Origin: CAYSSM01 sp964433905
Lineage (GTDB): Bacteria; Patescibacteriota; UBA1384; UBA12157; JAENIV01
DNA: 64,000 bases
Direction: 5' to 3'
Assembly (NCBI GenBank): GCA_964433905.1
Contig: CAYSSM010000001.1
Span: 62,001 to 126,000 of the forward strand
The stretch's first letter is position 1, and each line of letters starts with the position of its first letter. Below, piece by piece: positions 24,757-33,889 of the stretch. The translations under genes and the position numbers were made by a program. The notes under the pieces were generated by a model. It worked only from the letters and a program-made list of their open reading frames with translations, did no database searches and was not told where the DNA came from.

Positions 24757-25967
24757 ACAGAAACCATAATTAAAATACCAGTGCCACCAATTACTAAAGT
24801 ATTTATCTTAGTAATTGCCTGGATAATAAACGGCAAAACAGCAATAACTCCAAGGAATAAGGCACCGGTAAGATTAATTCGAGAGATAATTCTTGCCAGA
24901 TAAGATGAAGTTTCCCCTCCGGGTCTGACACCAGGGATAAAACCGCCTTGTTTTTGCAGATTTTCTGAGATTTGATTGGGTTTTAAAACAATCCCAGTAT
25001 AAAAGAAGGTGAACAAGATAACTAATATAAAGTAGAAAATTCCATAAAACAAATTGTTATTAAACAAATTAGCAACCCATGTAGAAGCGGAAGCGAGCCA
25101 CTCTGAACGAGCCTGAGTCAAGACTTTAGCCGCTACCCCAGGAAAGATCATGATCGACATGGCAAAGATAATTGGGATGACCCCAGCGGTATTTACTCTG
25201 ATTGGAAGATAAGAGTCAACTCCGCCGTACGATTTCATGCCGCGAATGCGCCTGGCGTATGATACGGGTATTTGGCGCCGACCCTCATTAACAATAATAA
25301 TTAAAATAACTACAGCAATAGCAATGAGCCCAAATAAGGCTAGACTAATAATTTTAGTCGTATCCATAACTGCCAGCGTATTTCTTACTTGGGCAGGTAC
25401 ACTGGCAATTATTCCTAAGGCAATAATCAACGAGATACCGTTACCGATGCCATTTTCAGAAATTAATTCTCCAATCCACATCAGCAAGATCGTGCCGGCG
25501 GTAATCGAAAGTAACATTACCGCTAATTGGAGCGGCGTCCATGAAAACAATATCCCTTGACTTTTAAGCAAAGTTAACATGCTAAAAGATTGGATCAGTG
25601 CTAACGGCACGGTGATAATTCTCGTCCAGTAATTAATTTTTTTCTGACCTGATTCACCTTCCTTTCGAAGTTCTTCCAATGAAGGAATCACCATGGTCAA
25701 AAGCTGAACAATAATCGTGGCGGTAATATACGGTCCGACACCCATCATAATAATCGAAAAATTTTCCATCGAACCGCCGGAAAACATATTTAATAAACCA
25801 AAAATTTGGTTTCTCGAGAAAAAAGTTCTCAAAGCTTCAATATCAACACCGGGCAGAGGAATATGAGCTAAAACTCTCGTAATAACCATTAGACTAATAG
25901 TATAGAGAATCTTTTTTCTTAGATCAGGCAGGGTAAAAACTTGATTAATTGTTTGCCAAATACGCAT
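24693..25967 (-). CDS. secY: Preprotein translocase subunit SecY
   Basis: A 424-residue ten-helix channel protein. It has ITRVLAHIPLPGVD near the N-terminus, the cytoplasmic loop RRIRGMKSYGG and QGGFIPGVRPGGETSSYL before the last helices. The C-terminus is MRSYENY. It follows rplO in normal spc order, but adk does not follow; four genes for surface proteins are interposed. Confidence 0.97.
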   Translation of the reverse strand: MRIWQTINQVFTLPDLRKKILYTISLMVITRVLAHIPLPGVDIEALRTFFSRNQIFGLLNMFSGGSMENFSIIMMGVGPYITATIIVQLLTMVIPSLEELRKEGESGQKKINYWTRIITVPLALIQSFSMLTLLKSQGILFSWTPLQLAVMLLSITAGTILLMWIGELISENGIGNGISLIIALGIIASVPAQVRNTLAVMDTTKIISLALFGLIAIAVVILIIIVNEGRRQIPVSYARRIRGMKSYGGVDSYLPIRVNTAGVIPIIFAMSIMIFPGVAAKVLTQARSEWLASASTWVANLFNNNLFYGIFYFILVILFTFFYTGIVLKPNQISENLQKQGGFIPGVRPGGETSSYLARIISRINLTGALFLGVIAVLPFIIQAITKINTLVIGGTGILIMVSVIIETMRQIQAQLLMRSYENY

Positions 25968-26073
25968 AAAATATCATTTAACTTAAAATATAAACCTTTA
26001 TGGGTTCTATTTTATTCTATCATTTGAGTCGAATTAGTCAACTAAGCAGATTGTTTATAAGAACCTGCTGTTA

Positions 26074-26520
26074 TCAACGAAGACTTTTCTTTTTTACGAG
26101 TTTTATTTTTTCAATTTTCGCATCGCGTATTTTTTTAACTAACGAGATCTCCCTAAAAATATAGTTTTTGGTTGGCTTTATGTCGGTTACAATCTTTACT
26201 GCCAAAGTCTTATTTTTAATTAATCCTTTTTCGAAAAGAGCTTTTATGTCAATCTTACTACCTGGTTTAAATTTACTTTCAATAACGGAAATTTTAATTA
26301 TTTCCGGTTTTTGCTGACGGCTGGCAAAGCCTTTTTTCTTGGGCGATCTTTGAATTAACGCCATCTGCCCACCTTCAAATCGACGGGGAATATTATAACC
26401 AGAACGCGATTTTTGGCCTTTAGTTCCACGACCAGAGGTTTTACCTCGGCCACTACCCAAACCACGACCTACGCGTTTATTTTGCGTGATAGTTGTTTTT
26501 ATCTTTTCATTTAGTTTCAT
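26074..26520 (-). CDS. rplO: Ribosomal protein L15
   Basis: I take the ATG at 26520 ([10 protein letters not shown], 148 residues), which has AAGGA with a 5-nt spacer; the longer frame at 26562 would overlap rpsE by 56 nt. The Gly/Arg-rich N-terminus ([19 protein letters not shown]) and [20 protein letters not shown] are diagnostic. The gene begins inside the rpsE end, leaving no place for rpmD (L30). Confidence 0.95.
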   Translation of the reverse strand: MKLNEKIKTTITQNKRVGRGLGSGRGKTSGRGTKGQKSRSGYNIPRRFEGGQMALIQRSPKKKGFASRQQKPEIIKISVIESKFKPGSKIDIKALFEKGLIKNKTLAVKIVTDIKPTKNYIFREISLVKKIRDAKIEKIKLVKKKSLR

Positions 26521-27016
26521 TTTCATCCTTTTTGAGTGCTGACAATTTTTTAAAAGCTTCAATCACCGCAATACTGTTGTTGATTTTATTGGCAGTACCC
26601 AATATTTTTCCGACAATATTTCTGATCCCTGCCAGTTCACAAACAACTCTAACGGCGCCGCCAGCAATAATCGATGTGCCAGGCCTCGCCGGTTTTAAAA
26701 TGATATGAGCAGCACCGATTTTTATTTCAATCTTATACGGTATAGTTTCGTTAGTGATAGGCACATCAATCATGTTTTTTTGCGCCACACGGGTCGCTTT
26801 AGTGACAGCATTAGCCACTTCAGTTGCTTTTCCAACGCCAATTCCCACGCGACCAGCTCGATTACCAATAATCACTAATACCCTGAATCTGATTCTTTTT
26901 CCACCGCGAACAGTACGCGAAATTCTGTCTACCTGTAAAACTTTTTTTTCGTTTTCAGTTGAGCCTTCTTCTCCGCCTCCAACTTTGTTGTAACGATTAG
27001 TATTTTGATATGTCAT
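26507..27016 (-). CDS. rpsE: Ribosomal protein S5
   Basis: A 169-residue 30S protein with RVVKGGK-type [33 protein letters not shown] and [17 protein letters not shown]. It ends in TGA, overlapping rplO by 14 nt. Confidence 0.97.
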   Translation of the reverse strand: MTYQNTNRYNKVGGGEEGSTENEKKVLQVDRISRTVRGGKRIRFRVLVIIGNRAGRVGIGVGKATEVANAVTKATRVAQKNMIDVPITNETIPYKIEIKIGAAHIILKPARPGTSIIAGGAVRVVCELAGIRNIVGKILGTANKINNSIAVIEAFKKLSALKKDENETK

Positions 27017-27319
27017 TTAAAACTCCAAACCAGCTTTTCTTAAATCTTCAGCTATTTTTTGTACTCTGCCATGATATTGATAACCGCTGCGGTCAAAAAC
27101 AATTTTCTTTATATTTTTTTTGAGTAATTTTTGAGTCAGTTCTTGAGCTGGATCTTTAGATTTTAAAGTCGATGCCGAAGCGATCGTCATACCTTTACTA
27201 TCATCGATTACCTGTAAATAAAGGTTGTTGTTTGAACGAAAAACCGACAACCTCGGCCGCACGGTTATACCAGTTAATTTCCCTCTAATTCTTTTTTTAC
27301 GATTGATTCTATTATCCAT
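27017..27319 (-). CDS. rplR: Ribosomal protein L18
   Basis: A 100-residue 5S-binding protein. The ATG at 27319 is chosen because GAGG lies seven bases upstream; the frame also opens at 27331 over the rplF stop. Motifs are RPRLSVFRSNNNLYLQVIDD and FDRSGYQYHGRVQKIAEDLRKAGLEF. Confidence 0.95.
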   Translation of the reverse strand: MDNRINRKKRIRGKLTGITVRPRLSVFRSNNNLYLQVIDDSKGMTIASASTLKSKDPAQELTQKLLKKNIKKIVFDRSGYQYHGRVQKIAEDLRKAGLEF

Positions 27320-27327
27320 TTTTTTCC

Positions 27328-27882
27328 TCATTGGGCGGTGCCCAAGGCTGCTTTGGCAGCTTTACCAGGCTTTCTTCTTGGTATTTCGTCAATATATTTT
27401 ATGCCTTTGCCCTTGTACGGTTCAACCGGACGGACGCGACGAATATTCGCTGCAGCTTGACCAACTTTTTGATTATCAATTCCTGAAACGGTAATAATGT
27501 TTTTTTCAACTTTAAATTCAATACCTTCGGGAGCAACTTGCTCAACCGTATGTGAAAAACCTACATTCAAAATCAGTTTATTTCCTTGGACTTCAGCACG
27601 GTAACCTACGCCTTTAAACTCTAACTTTTTTTGAAAGCCGATGCTTACGCCAGTTACAATATTAAATATCAACTTTCTAAATAGTCCATGGAGCGCTTTA
27701 GAAAACTTGTCATTTCTTGCTCTACTGACTGCGATTTCTAAACCTTCGATTTTTACAGCGACATTCTTGGGAAATTTTAAAGACAGCTCGCCCAAGGGAC
27801 CCTTGGCCCTTACTTCATCGTTATTTATTGTAACTTGAGTATTCTCCGGAATGATAATTTTTCTTTGACCAATTTTTGACAT
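27328..27882 (-). CDS. rplF: Ribosomal protein L6
   Basis: A 184-residue duplicated-fold 50S protein with MSKIGQRKIIIPENTQVTI, GFQKKLEFKGVGYRAEVQG and VRPVEPYKGKGIKY. It lies directly after rpsH with no gap. Confidence 0.97.
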   Translation of the reverse strand: MSKIGQRKIIIPENTQVTINNDEVRAKGPLGELSLKFPKNVAVKIEGLEIAVSRARNDKFSKALHGLFRKLIFNIVTGVSIGFQKKLEFKGVGYRAEVQGNKLILNVGFSHTVEQVAPEGIEFKVEKNIITVSGIDNQKVGQAAANIRRVRPVEPYKGKGIKYIDEIPRRKPGKAAKAALGTAQ

Positions 27883-28260
27883 TTAATTTACCTCGGCAAT
27901 AACTTCCCCGCCCAAGCCTTTTTTTCTGGCATCTTCGCCATTCATCAGACCTTGAGAGGTAGAAATAATAATAATTCCTCGCGACCCTTTCAAAAGCGGA
28001 ATACGGCTTGATGTGGCATAATATCTTCGGCCGGGTCGACTTATTCTTCTTATACCATTTAATTTGTTAATATCTCGAAGTTTAATCTCAATATATGTAA
28101 ATTTATCAATTTTATTTTCCTTAAAATCGTCAACATAACCGTGTTCCTTTAAAATAGAAAGTATTCCCATTTTTAATTTTGAAAATTGGACGGTCAGTTT
28201 TTTCTGATCGGCATTTTTGGCATTTAATATATTAGTAAACATTTGAGCGATTGGATCCAA
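27883..28260 (-). CDS. rpsH: Ribosomal protein S8
   Basis: A 125-residue primary 16S-binding protein with MDPIAQMFTNILNA, ISRPGRRYY and the C-terminal GIIIISTSQGLMNGEDARKKG. It stands between rpsN and rplF in standard order. Confidence 0.97.
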   Translation of the reverse strand: MDPIAQMFTNILNAKNADQKKLTVQFSKLKMGILSILKEHGYVDDFKENKIDKFTYIEIKLRDINKLNGIRRISRPGRRYYATSSRIPLLKGSRGIIIISTSQGLMNGEDARKKGLGGEVIAEVN

Positions 28261-28273
28261 GATTACTCCTTTC

Positions 28274-28459
28274 TTACCAAGAAGATTTTGTTATACCCGG
28301 TATTTGTCCCTTTGCCGCCATTTCACGAAAACAGATACGGCAGATACCAAACTTGCGCAGGTATCCGCGTCTTCGACCACAACGAATACATCGTCGGACA
28401 ACACGGGTTGAATATTTAGGTTTCTTTTTTGCACGCATGATTTGCGAAACTTTAGCCAA
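28274..28459 (-). CDS. rpsN: Ribosomal protein S14, zinc (type Z) form
   Basis: The 61-residue short S14 has zinc ligands C24, C27, C40 and C43 ([20 protein letters not shown]) and ends in KSSW. The size and CxxC pairs mark the zinc form. It overlaps rplE by 8 nt. Confidence 0.97.
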   Translation of the reverse strand: MAKVSQIMRAKKKPKYSTRVVRRCIRCGRRRGYLRKFGICRICFREMAAKGQIPGITKSSW

Positions 28460-29012
28460 CTTTACTCCTTACCGGGGCTTTTTTAAAAGGAAAACCCCAT
28501 GCTTTAAATAATTTTTGACCTAAATTGGAATCTCTAACATTGGTTACTATTGTCAGAGACATTCCGAATAAAACTTCTGATTTATCGTAGGAAATTTCCG
28601 GAAAAACAATTTGCTCGCTAATTCCTAAGGTAAAATTACCATTTTTATCAAAACTTTTTTGATCAAGCCCACGAAAATCACGCACACGCGGCAAAACAAT
28701 ATCCGCAAGTTTAGTAATAAAATCAATCATTTTTCTTCCGCGCAAGGTTACCGTTAAGCCTACCTGGTCATTTTGACGAATTTTAAAACCGGAAACGGCT
28801 TTTCTGGCAGTTCTAATTGCCGGTTTTTGACCGGTAATCACCTTCAATCCGTCGGTAACTATTTCTAAAAATTTCGGATTAGTTTTTGTCGCACCGATAC
28901 CCACATTAACAACGGTTTTCAATATTTTAGGCATTGCCATAACATTTTTTATGCCAATATTCTGGCTTAATTTTTTGTTAACTTCGATTAATTTTTTATC
29001 CATTTGTGTCAA
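28452..29012 (-). CDS. rplE: Ribosomal protein L5
   Basis: A 186-residue 5S rRNA-binding protein with [39 protein letters not shown] and [19 protein letters not shown]. It overlaps rplX by 17 nt. Confidence 0.97.
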   Translation of the reverse strand: MTQMDKKLIEVNKKLSQNIGIKNVMAMPKILKTVVNVGIGATKTNPKFLEIVTDGLKVITGQKPAIRTARKAVSGFKIRQNDQVGLTVTLRGRKMIDFITKLADIVLPRVRDFRGLDQKSFDKNGNFTLGISEQIVFPEISYDKSEVLFGMSLTIVTNVRDSNLGQKLFKAWGFPFKKAPVRSKVG

Positions 29013-29322
29013 GACCTTCTTTGCATTTACGGCAAATTCTCATTTTTTGATTATTGGTAATTTTATAACCGGCTCGGACGGGCTTTCCGCAACTTGGGCA
29101 AATAATAATAATATTAGATACGTCCATAGGGGTAATTTTGTCGATAATGCCACCGTGGGGATTTTTCTTTGACGGTTTTAAGTGATGTTTGGCAATATTG
29201 GTACCGGTAACTACAACTTTATTTTCTTTAGGAAGCACTCTCTCAACCATGCCTCTTTTGCCGTAATCTTTACCGGCAATAACCATAACATTGTCACCTT
29301 TTTTTATCTTTAACTTATTCAT
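28996..29322 (-). CDS. rplX: Ribosomal protein L24 with C-terminal zinc ribbon
   Basis: A 108-residue protein: a KOW motif (KGDNVMVIAGKDYGKRGMVE) and NIAKHHLKPSKKNPHGGII. Cys pairs C75/C78 and C97/C100 then form a likely zinc ribbon, present in some L24 and absent from E. coli L24. It overlaps the rplN stop by 1 nt (TAATG). Confidence 0.96.
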   Translation of the reverse strand: MNKLKIKKGDNVMVIAGKDYGKRGMVERVLPKENKVVVTGTNIAKHHLKPSKKNPHGGIIDKITPMDVSNIIIICPSCGKPVRAGYKITNNQKMRICRKCKEGLDTNG

Positions 29323-29690
29323 TAAAGCACCTCCAAAGCCATTGAAATAATGCGACCAAAGCCCAAATCTTTTAATTCTTTCCCAACAGGTCCGAATATT
29401 CGGCTGCCACGCGGTGTTTTATCGGGATTTATCAATACAACCGCATTATCATCAAATCTTACACTGGTCCCGTCAGGTCGTTTTATGGGTTTTCTTAAGC
29501 GAACGATCACGCCACGGATAACTTCTTTCTTTTTAACTTGAGTATGCGCTGTGGCAGATTTAACCGAGCCAATTATAATATTACCAATCGTAGCCGCCGC
29601 CGCTTTGCCACCGCCAACAACACGAATAACCATTACTTCCCTGGCGCCTGAATTGTCTGCAACATTTAAGCGGGTGTAACTTTGAATCAT
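29322..29690 (-). CDS. rplN: Ribosomal protein L14
   Basis: A 122-residue subunit-interface protein with MIQSYTRLNVADNSGAREV, VVRLRK-like GVIVRLRKPIKRPDGT and GSRIFGPVGKELKD. It overlaps rpsQ by 4 nt and rplX by 1 nt. Confidence 0.97.
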   Translation of the reverse strand: MIQSYTRLNVADNSGAREVMVIRVVGGGKAAAATIGNIIIGSVKSATAHTQVKKKEVIRGVIVRLRKPIKRPDGTSVRFDDNAVVLINPDKTPRGSRIFGPVGKELKDLGFGRIISMALEVL

Positions 29691-29929
29691 ATGGCCTCTT
29701 TAATATTAATAACTTTCCATGATTTACACTTACTTATCGGTCGCGTTGATACAATCGTTACAATTTGACCTTTTTTGACATCTTTTTGGGTATCAACTAA
29801 AAATTTCTGTGATTTAATATAACTTTTTCGATACATTGGATGAATTTTTTTATAATCGATATTAATTAGAACGCTTTTATCAAGACTGTCGCGCAAGGCA
29901 ACACCAATTAATTTGGTTATTTTAGACAT
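29687..29929 (-). CDS. rpsQ: Ribosomal protein S17
   Basis: An 80-residue OB-fold 16S-binding protein with GVALRDSLDKSVLINIDYKK, DTQKDVKKGQIVTIVSTRP and SKCKSWKVINI. It overlaps rpmC by 8 nt and rplN by 4 nt. Confidence 0.95.
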   Translation of the reverse strand: MSKITKLIGVALRDSLDKSVLINIDYKKIHPMYRKSYIKSQKFLVDTQKDVKKGQIVTIVSTRPISKCKSWKVINIKEAI

Positions 29930-30146
29930 TTTTCTCCTTAATTTCTGACATCGCTTTTTCAGTTAAAATTGACCAAACTCGGGCAATTTTTTTTTGCTGA
30001 AAATTTATTTCTCGATAATTTTTCAACTTATTAAAACTCGATTTGAATTTTAATTCAGTCAATAATTTTTGCGAATCATGCAATTCTTTAATCAATAATT
30101 TACTATCTTTGGTTCTTAATTCTTTAAGTAAAATTTGTTTTTTCAT
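29922..30146 (-). CDS. rpmC: Ribosomal protein L29
   Basis: The 74-residue helical-hairpin protein has [17 protein letters not shown] and ELKFKSSF in L29 style, with [19 protein letters not shown] replacing the usual KKNIARIKT helix. Sequence identity is weak, but size and position between rplP and rpsQ settle it. Confidence 0.9.
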   Translation of the reverse strand: MKKQILLKELRTKDSKLLIKELHDSQKLLTELKFKSSFNKLKNYREINFQQKKIARVWSILTEKAMSEIKEKNV

Positions 30147-30553
30147 TTTTTCCTCGTTATAAACCGGCTGGGAACACTAAGTTTGTGGGCGCCAAGACGC
30201 AAGGCCTCGCGGGCAATTTCTTCGGACACTCCATCCATTTCAAAAATAATCCGACCGGGTAAAACCACTGCGACAAAATGATCTAAGCTTCCTTTGCCGC
30301 CACCCATACCACTTTCTGCTGCTGTTTTGGTAATTGGTTTATCAGGAAAAATTCTTACCCAAACTTTACCACCTCGCTTAATATAGTGAGTGATAGCGCG
30401 ACGAGCGGCTTCGATCTGGCGAGCTGAAACCCATGCTCTTCCCAGAGATTTAATGCCGAAACTGCCAAAAGACAGAACTGAACCTCTGGCAGTAACTCCG
30501 CGCATTTTTCCGCGACAAATTTTTCTATGCTTTAATTTTCTTGGAACTAACAT
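30143..30553 (-). CDS. rplP: Ribosomal protein L16
   Basis: A 136-residue protein near the peptidyl-transferase centre with [42 protein letters not shown] and [13 protein letters not shown]. The loop reads ESGMGGGKG, whereas bacterial L16 normally has Arg before MG(S/K)GKG (Arg81 in E. coli). That Arg is Gly here. Confidence 0.96.
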   Translation of the reverse strand: MLVPRKLKHRKICRGKMRGVTARGSVLSFGSFGIKSLGRAWVSARQIEAARRAITHYIKRGGKVWVRIFPDKPITKTAAESGMGGGKGSLDHFVAVVLPGRIIFEMDGVSEEIAREALRLGAHKLSVPSRFITRKK

Positions 30554-30562
30554 ATATTACCT

Positions 30563-31231
30563 TTACAAACTTTCGATTATATCACCTTTATATATCCATA
30601 CTTTTACACCAATGATGCCGTAGGTAGTTAAAGCGTCAACTTGAGCATAATCAATATCTGCCCTAAGTCGACCTAAAGGTATCGATCCATTACCATAATG
30701 TTCACGACGAGCGATTTCCGCCCCGCCTAATCGACCGGCGATAACAACCTTAACACCCAAGGCTCTTTTTTCCATAACTTTGGCAATCGTCTGCTTGATG
30801 GCTCTTTTGTAAGCAATTCTTCGCTCGATTTGATGAACAATTTGTTGAGCCACTATTTCAGCCGATAATTCTCCGTTCTTAATTTCCATGATTTCAATTT
30901 CAATTTTTTTATTTGCTAAACCGGTCTTATTATTTCTTATTTGAAGACAATTTTTTAATAAATACGTTTTAATCTCGTTAATTCCTTGACCACTGCGGCC
31001 AATTAAAATACCCGGTTTTGAGCTATAAATAGCAACTTTTATGGCATCTTGATCGCGCGATAATTCTATTTTTGCAACTCCGGCGTTTTTGCCGAATCTT
31101 TTGCCAAGCAGGGTTCTAATCTCAATATCTTCAGCTAAATTTTTAGCAAAGCTCCTGGGGGCAAACCATTTTGACTGCCAATTTTTATTTAGTTGTAAGC
31201 GAAAGCCAATCGGGTTTACTTTATGACCCAT
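30563..31231 (-). CDS. rpsC: Ribosomal protein S3
   Basis: From the ATG at 31231 (MGHKVNPIGFRLQ, 222 residues), preceded by GAGG; the frame also opens at 31255, inside a repeat. It has the KH-type region SKPGILIGRSGQGINEIKTYL and GRLGGAEIARREHYGNGSIP. The start is 15 bp from a multi-hairpin repeat that forms the 3' end of rplV. Confidence 0.96.
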   Translation of the reverse strand: MGHKVNPIGFRLQLNKNWQSKWFAPRSFAKNLAEDIEIRTLLGKRFGKNAGVAKIELSRDQDAIKVAIYSSKPGILIGRSGQGINEIKTYLLKNCLQIRNNKTGLANKKIEIEIMEIKNGELSAEIVAQQIVHQIERRIAYKRAIKQTIAKVMEKRALGVKVVIAGRLGGAEIARREHYGNGSIPLGRLRADIDYAQVDALTTYGIIGVKVWIYKGDIIESL

Positions 31232-31796
31232 TTTTACCTCTTTTTTTATTTTCAAAAGGCTGAATACCTCGTAGCCCTTCGGTCTGAGACCTCAGGATCG
31301 AAGACTTGCTACGAGGATGAAGCCTATTTGGAAACAAACTTGCCCCATCGGGGATACTCCGCCGCTTGCTGCGGAGTAGTTTATTTTCGTTTGAAAATAT
31401 TATTGTTGCGTGCGATGATCGTTTTAAGATTGCGGTGGCCCGACCTCGATGAATCATGCGACGGCGTTTTAATTTTGGCCCTTCGTTAATCATTATTGAC
31501 TTAATATAGATGGGGCCGTCAAGATTATATTTATTTTTAGCAATGTCGATCCCATTCTTGATGACCGAAATCAACGGTTTAGCGGCAAGCTTAAAAGAAA
31601 AAGTCAAAATATCAACTGCTTTTTCCGCTTCCTGGCCGATAACTAAATGTGCCACTAAGCTCATTTTATCGGGAGTCGTTCTAATAAAACGATCGCGGAC
31701 AACTATTTCCTGAATTTTTTCAGATTTCTTGTTATCGAATTTAACTTTATCTATTTTTTGCGTATCGTTTACTTTTACTTTTTCCACAATTGCCAT
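31221..31796 (-). CDS. rplV: Ribosomal protein L22 with repeat-derived C-terminal extension
   Basis: A 191-residue protein; L22 is usually near 110. Residues about 30-137 are a normal core (RFIRTTPDKMSLVAHLVIG; INEGPKLKRRRMIHRGRA; KRSSHATIIFSNEN), with a short extra N-terminus. From codon 139, which begins exactly at 31382, the protein is translated from an interspersed hairpin repeat also found at 49696 and 54616. This yields a basic 53-residue tail (LLRSKRRSIPDGASLF and onward) with no homology to L22. The tail would lie near the tunnel surface if it is kept in the mature protein (inference). Confidence 0.95.
   Translation of the reverse strand: MAIVEKVKVNDTQKIDKVKFDNKKSEKIQEIVVRDRFIRTTPDKMSLVAHLVIGQEAEKAVDILTFSFKLAAKPLISVIKNGIDIAKNKYNLDGPIYIKSIMINEGPKLKRRRMIHRGRATAILKRSSHATIIFSNENKLLRSKRRSIPDGASLFPNRLHPRSKSSILRSQTEGLRGIQPFENKKRGKNGS
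31246..31382 (-). repeat. Multi-hairpin repeat, copy 1 (inside rplV)
   Basis: On the minus strand it opens AAACTACTCCGC and ends TTGAAAATAA. Stems in order: CTCCGC/GCGGAG; CCCC-GAT-GGGG; GTTTG-TTTC-CAAAT; and a long stem CCTCGTAGC...GCTACGAGG that carries an extra nested hairpin (CTTCG, CTGAG-GT-CTCAG, CGAAG). It shares order and linkers with the copies at 49696 and 54616. Confidence 0.85.
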
Positions 31797-32149
31797 TATT
31801 TTGCTCCACTTTCAGCTTTAGGTTTTTCTTCTTTGGAAGCTTTAACTGCTTGAGCCTCTTTAGCCACTACTGCTTGCTCTTCTTCTTTCGCCATACGACC
31901 ACCGTGTCGAATGAATTTTCTTGTTGGTGAAAATTCACCTAATTTATGACCGACCATATCCTCAATTATTAATACGGGGATATGTTCGCGGCCATTATGA
32001 ACTCCGATTTTGTGACCGACCATTTCGGGAGAAATAACTGAACTTCTAGCCCAAGTTTTAATAATTTGCCCGTCACCGGCTTTCAGATTCTTAATTTTTT
32101 TGATTAGATTTTCATCAATATACGGACCTTTTTTTAGCGATCTACTCAT
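31796..32149 (-). CDS. rpsS: Ribosomal protein S19 with charged tail
   Basis: The 117-residue 30S head protein opens [42 protein letters not shown] and [10 protein letters not shown] are standard. An Ala/Lys/Glu tail of about 30 residues extends it beyond the usual 90. It overlaps rplB by 4 nt and shares 1 nt with rplV. Confidence 0.97.
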   Translation of the reverse strand: MSRSLKKGPYIDENLIKKIKNLKAGDGQIIKTWARSSVISPEMVGHKIGVHNGREHIPVLIIEDMVGHKLGEFSPTRKFIRHGGRMAKEEEQAVVAKEAQAVKASKEEKPKAESGAK

Positions 32150-32973
32150 TTCTTTCTCCTTGATATAATCATACTCTTCGAATATTTATTTTTTTTGCGG
32201 GTTCTGACCCCTAAAGCATGCTTGCCCCATGGGGTTTTCGGATATTTTAAGCCAATCGGATTATTACCTTCGCCACCGCCATGAGGATGTGCGGCTGGAT
32301 GCATCGCTTTACCTCTAACAGACGGTCTGATTCCCATGTGTCGTTTACGGCCGGCTTTTCCAATTCTTTGTGCCGAATGAGTGATATTTGAAACTTGACC
32401 GACAGAGGCAAAACACTCGGCGTTAATTTTTCTAATTTCATCAGACGGCATTTTCAGATTTACAAATTTTTCCTCTTTGGCCACAATTGTAGCAAAAGCA
32501 CCAGCTGAACGCACCATCTTGCCGCCTTGAGTAGGCTTAATTTCGATATCAAATATTCTGATACCATTAGGAATATTCTTAAGTTTTAAGCGATTGCCTA
32601 TTTTAATTTCGGTCTTGTCGGCAGAGATAATCTCATCTTTAACTTTTGCCCCTTCCCACGCCAGAATATATTTTTTAATTTTGCCATCAAACTTTACTAA
32701 AGCAATAAAAGAAGATCTGTAAGGATCATACTCGATGCTTTCGATAATTGCTGACGTATCCATAATTTCGTTTAAATTGGAAATTATTCGATACTGCTTT
32801 TTTTCACCGCCGCCCTGATGGCGAACGCTAATTTGGCCAGTTCTATCGCGCCCGGCATGACTTTTCAACTTCAAAATCAGGCTTTTTTCAGGCCTTTTCT
32901 TGGTCAAAACCGAGTAGTCGGTAACTGACATTTTTCTCCGAGATTGAGTTGTAGGTTTGAAAAATTTAAGCAT
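32146..32973 (-). CDS. rplB: Ribosomal protein L2
   Basis: A 275-residue peptidyl-transferase-region protein with [38 protein letters not shown] and [10 protein letters not shown], which contains the conserved His loop. It lies directly after rplW with no gap. Confidence 0.97.
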   Translation of the reverse strand: MLKFFKPTTQSRRKMSVTDYSVLTKKRPEKSLILKLKSHAGRDRTGQISVRHQGGGEKKQYRIISNLNEIMDTSAIIESIEYDPYRSSFIALVKFDGKIKKYILAWEGAKVKDEIISADKTEIKIGNRLKLKNIPNGIRIFDIEIKPTQGGKMVRSAGAFATIVAKEEKFVNLKMPSDEIRKINAECFASVGQVSNITHSAQRIGKAGRKRHMGIRPSVRGKAMHPAAHPHGGGEGNNPIGLKYPKTPWGKHALGVRTRKKNKYSKSMIISRRKK

Positions 32974-33252
32974 TTATTTTTCTTCAAATCCGGGTATTTT
33001 TTGTCCTTTTTTAAGAGTGATAACCGCTTTTTTATATGATTTTATTTTTGCGGCAAATTTACCCTTTACTAATTTGCTTGTCGGCTTTACTTTAATAATA
33101 TTTACTTTTGTAACATCAACTTTATAAATATTCATAATTTCTTCGGCAACTTGAACTTTGTTAGCTTTGATATCGACAACAAAGACATATTTACCGACAG
33201 TATTCCCGGTCATTGATTTTTCTGAGATTAAGGGTTTAATTAATATTTGCAT
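32974..33252 (-). CDS. rplW: Ribosomal protein L23
   Basis: A 92-residue tunnel-exit protein. The ATG at 33252 (MQILIKPLISEKSM) has AAGG seven bases upstream; the frame also opens at 33285 within rplD. YVFVVDIKANKVQVAEEI and VNIIKVKPTSK match the family. It overlaps rplD by 17 nt. Confidence 0.95.
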   Translation of the reverse strand: MQILIKPLISEKSMTGNTVGKYVFVVDIKANKVQVAEEIMNIYKVDVTKVNIIKVKPTSKLVKGKFAAKIKSYKKAVITLKKGQKIPGFEEK

Positions 33253-33889
33253 TTTTAACCTTAAATAGTTTTTCGATGGCTTCAATGCCTTTTACATCTG
33301 TCAATAAATAATCAAATTGAAGTAAATCTTTAGTGTTTAAACCGCTGGGTTGGATTACTTTTAGATAAGGGATATTTTCGCAAGAAAGCATAACATTGAC
33401 ATTTATTTTATCTATCAGTATCAAAATTGTTCCCTCTTCGATCGGCAGTTTTTCTATAAATTTTTGAATTTGCGCCGTGCTGATTTTGGGCATTTCGATT
33501 TTTGGTACAACGATTAACTTTTTTTCAGCTATTTTTTGGGATAAAGCTATTTTTAATGAAAGATTAGACATCTTTCGGGAAATTCTAAGATGGTAATTTT
33601 GGCTTTTTCGCGGACCAAAAGTTACCCCTCCGCCACGCCATAAAGGTGATCGGATCGATCCGGCTCTAGCGTTACCGGTGCCTTTTTGCCTGAAAGGTTT
33701 GCGGCCACCGCCGGAAACATCGCCACGATTTTTAGTATGAGCAGTCGACCGGCGGTGATTTGATTCATAAATTCTTAAAACCTGCGCTAACAAATTTGGG
33801 TTATCTTTAACGGAAAAAATATCCGAAGAAACATCCAAATTACTATTATCTTTACCGGCAGCAGAATATATTTTAAGCTTCATTTTCAC
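33236..33889 (-). CDS. rplD: Ribosomal protein L4
   Basis: A 217-residue protein whose loop reaches the exit tunnel: RRSTAHTKNRGDVSGGGRKP, FRQKGTGNARAGSIRSPLWRG and GVTFGPRKSQNY. It overlaps rplC by 17 nt and rplW by 17 nt. Confidence 0.97.
   Translation of the reverse strand: MKMKLKIYSAAGKDNSNLDVSSDIFSVKDNPNLLAQVLRIYESNHRRSTAHTKNRGDVSGGGRKPFRQKGTGNARAGSIRSPLWRGGGVTFGPRKSQNYHLRISRKMSNLSLKIALSQKIAEKKLIVVPKIEMPKISTAQIQKFIEKLPIEEGTILILIDKINVNVMLSCENIPYLKVIQPSGLNTKDLLQFDYLLTDVKGIEAIEKLFKVKNANIN

Noticed and set aside
26507..26509. TGA recoded as glycine (Gracilibacteria/Absconditabacteria code)
   Set aside because: TGA ends rpsE, the acyl-CoA ligase gene and others exactly at family C-termini, so it is a stop.
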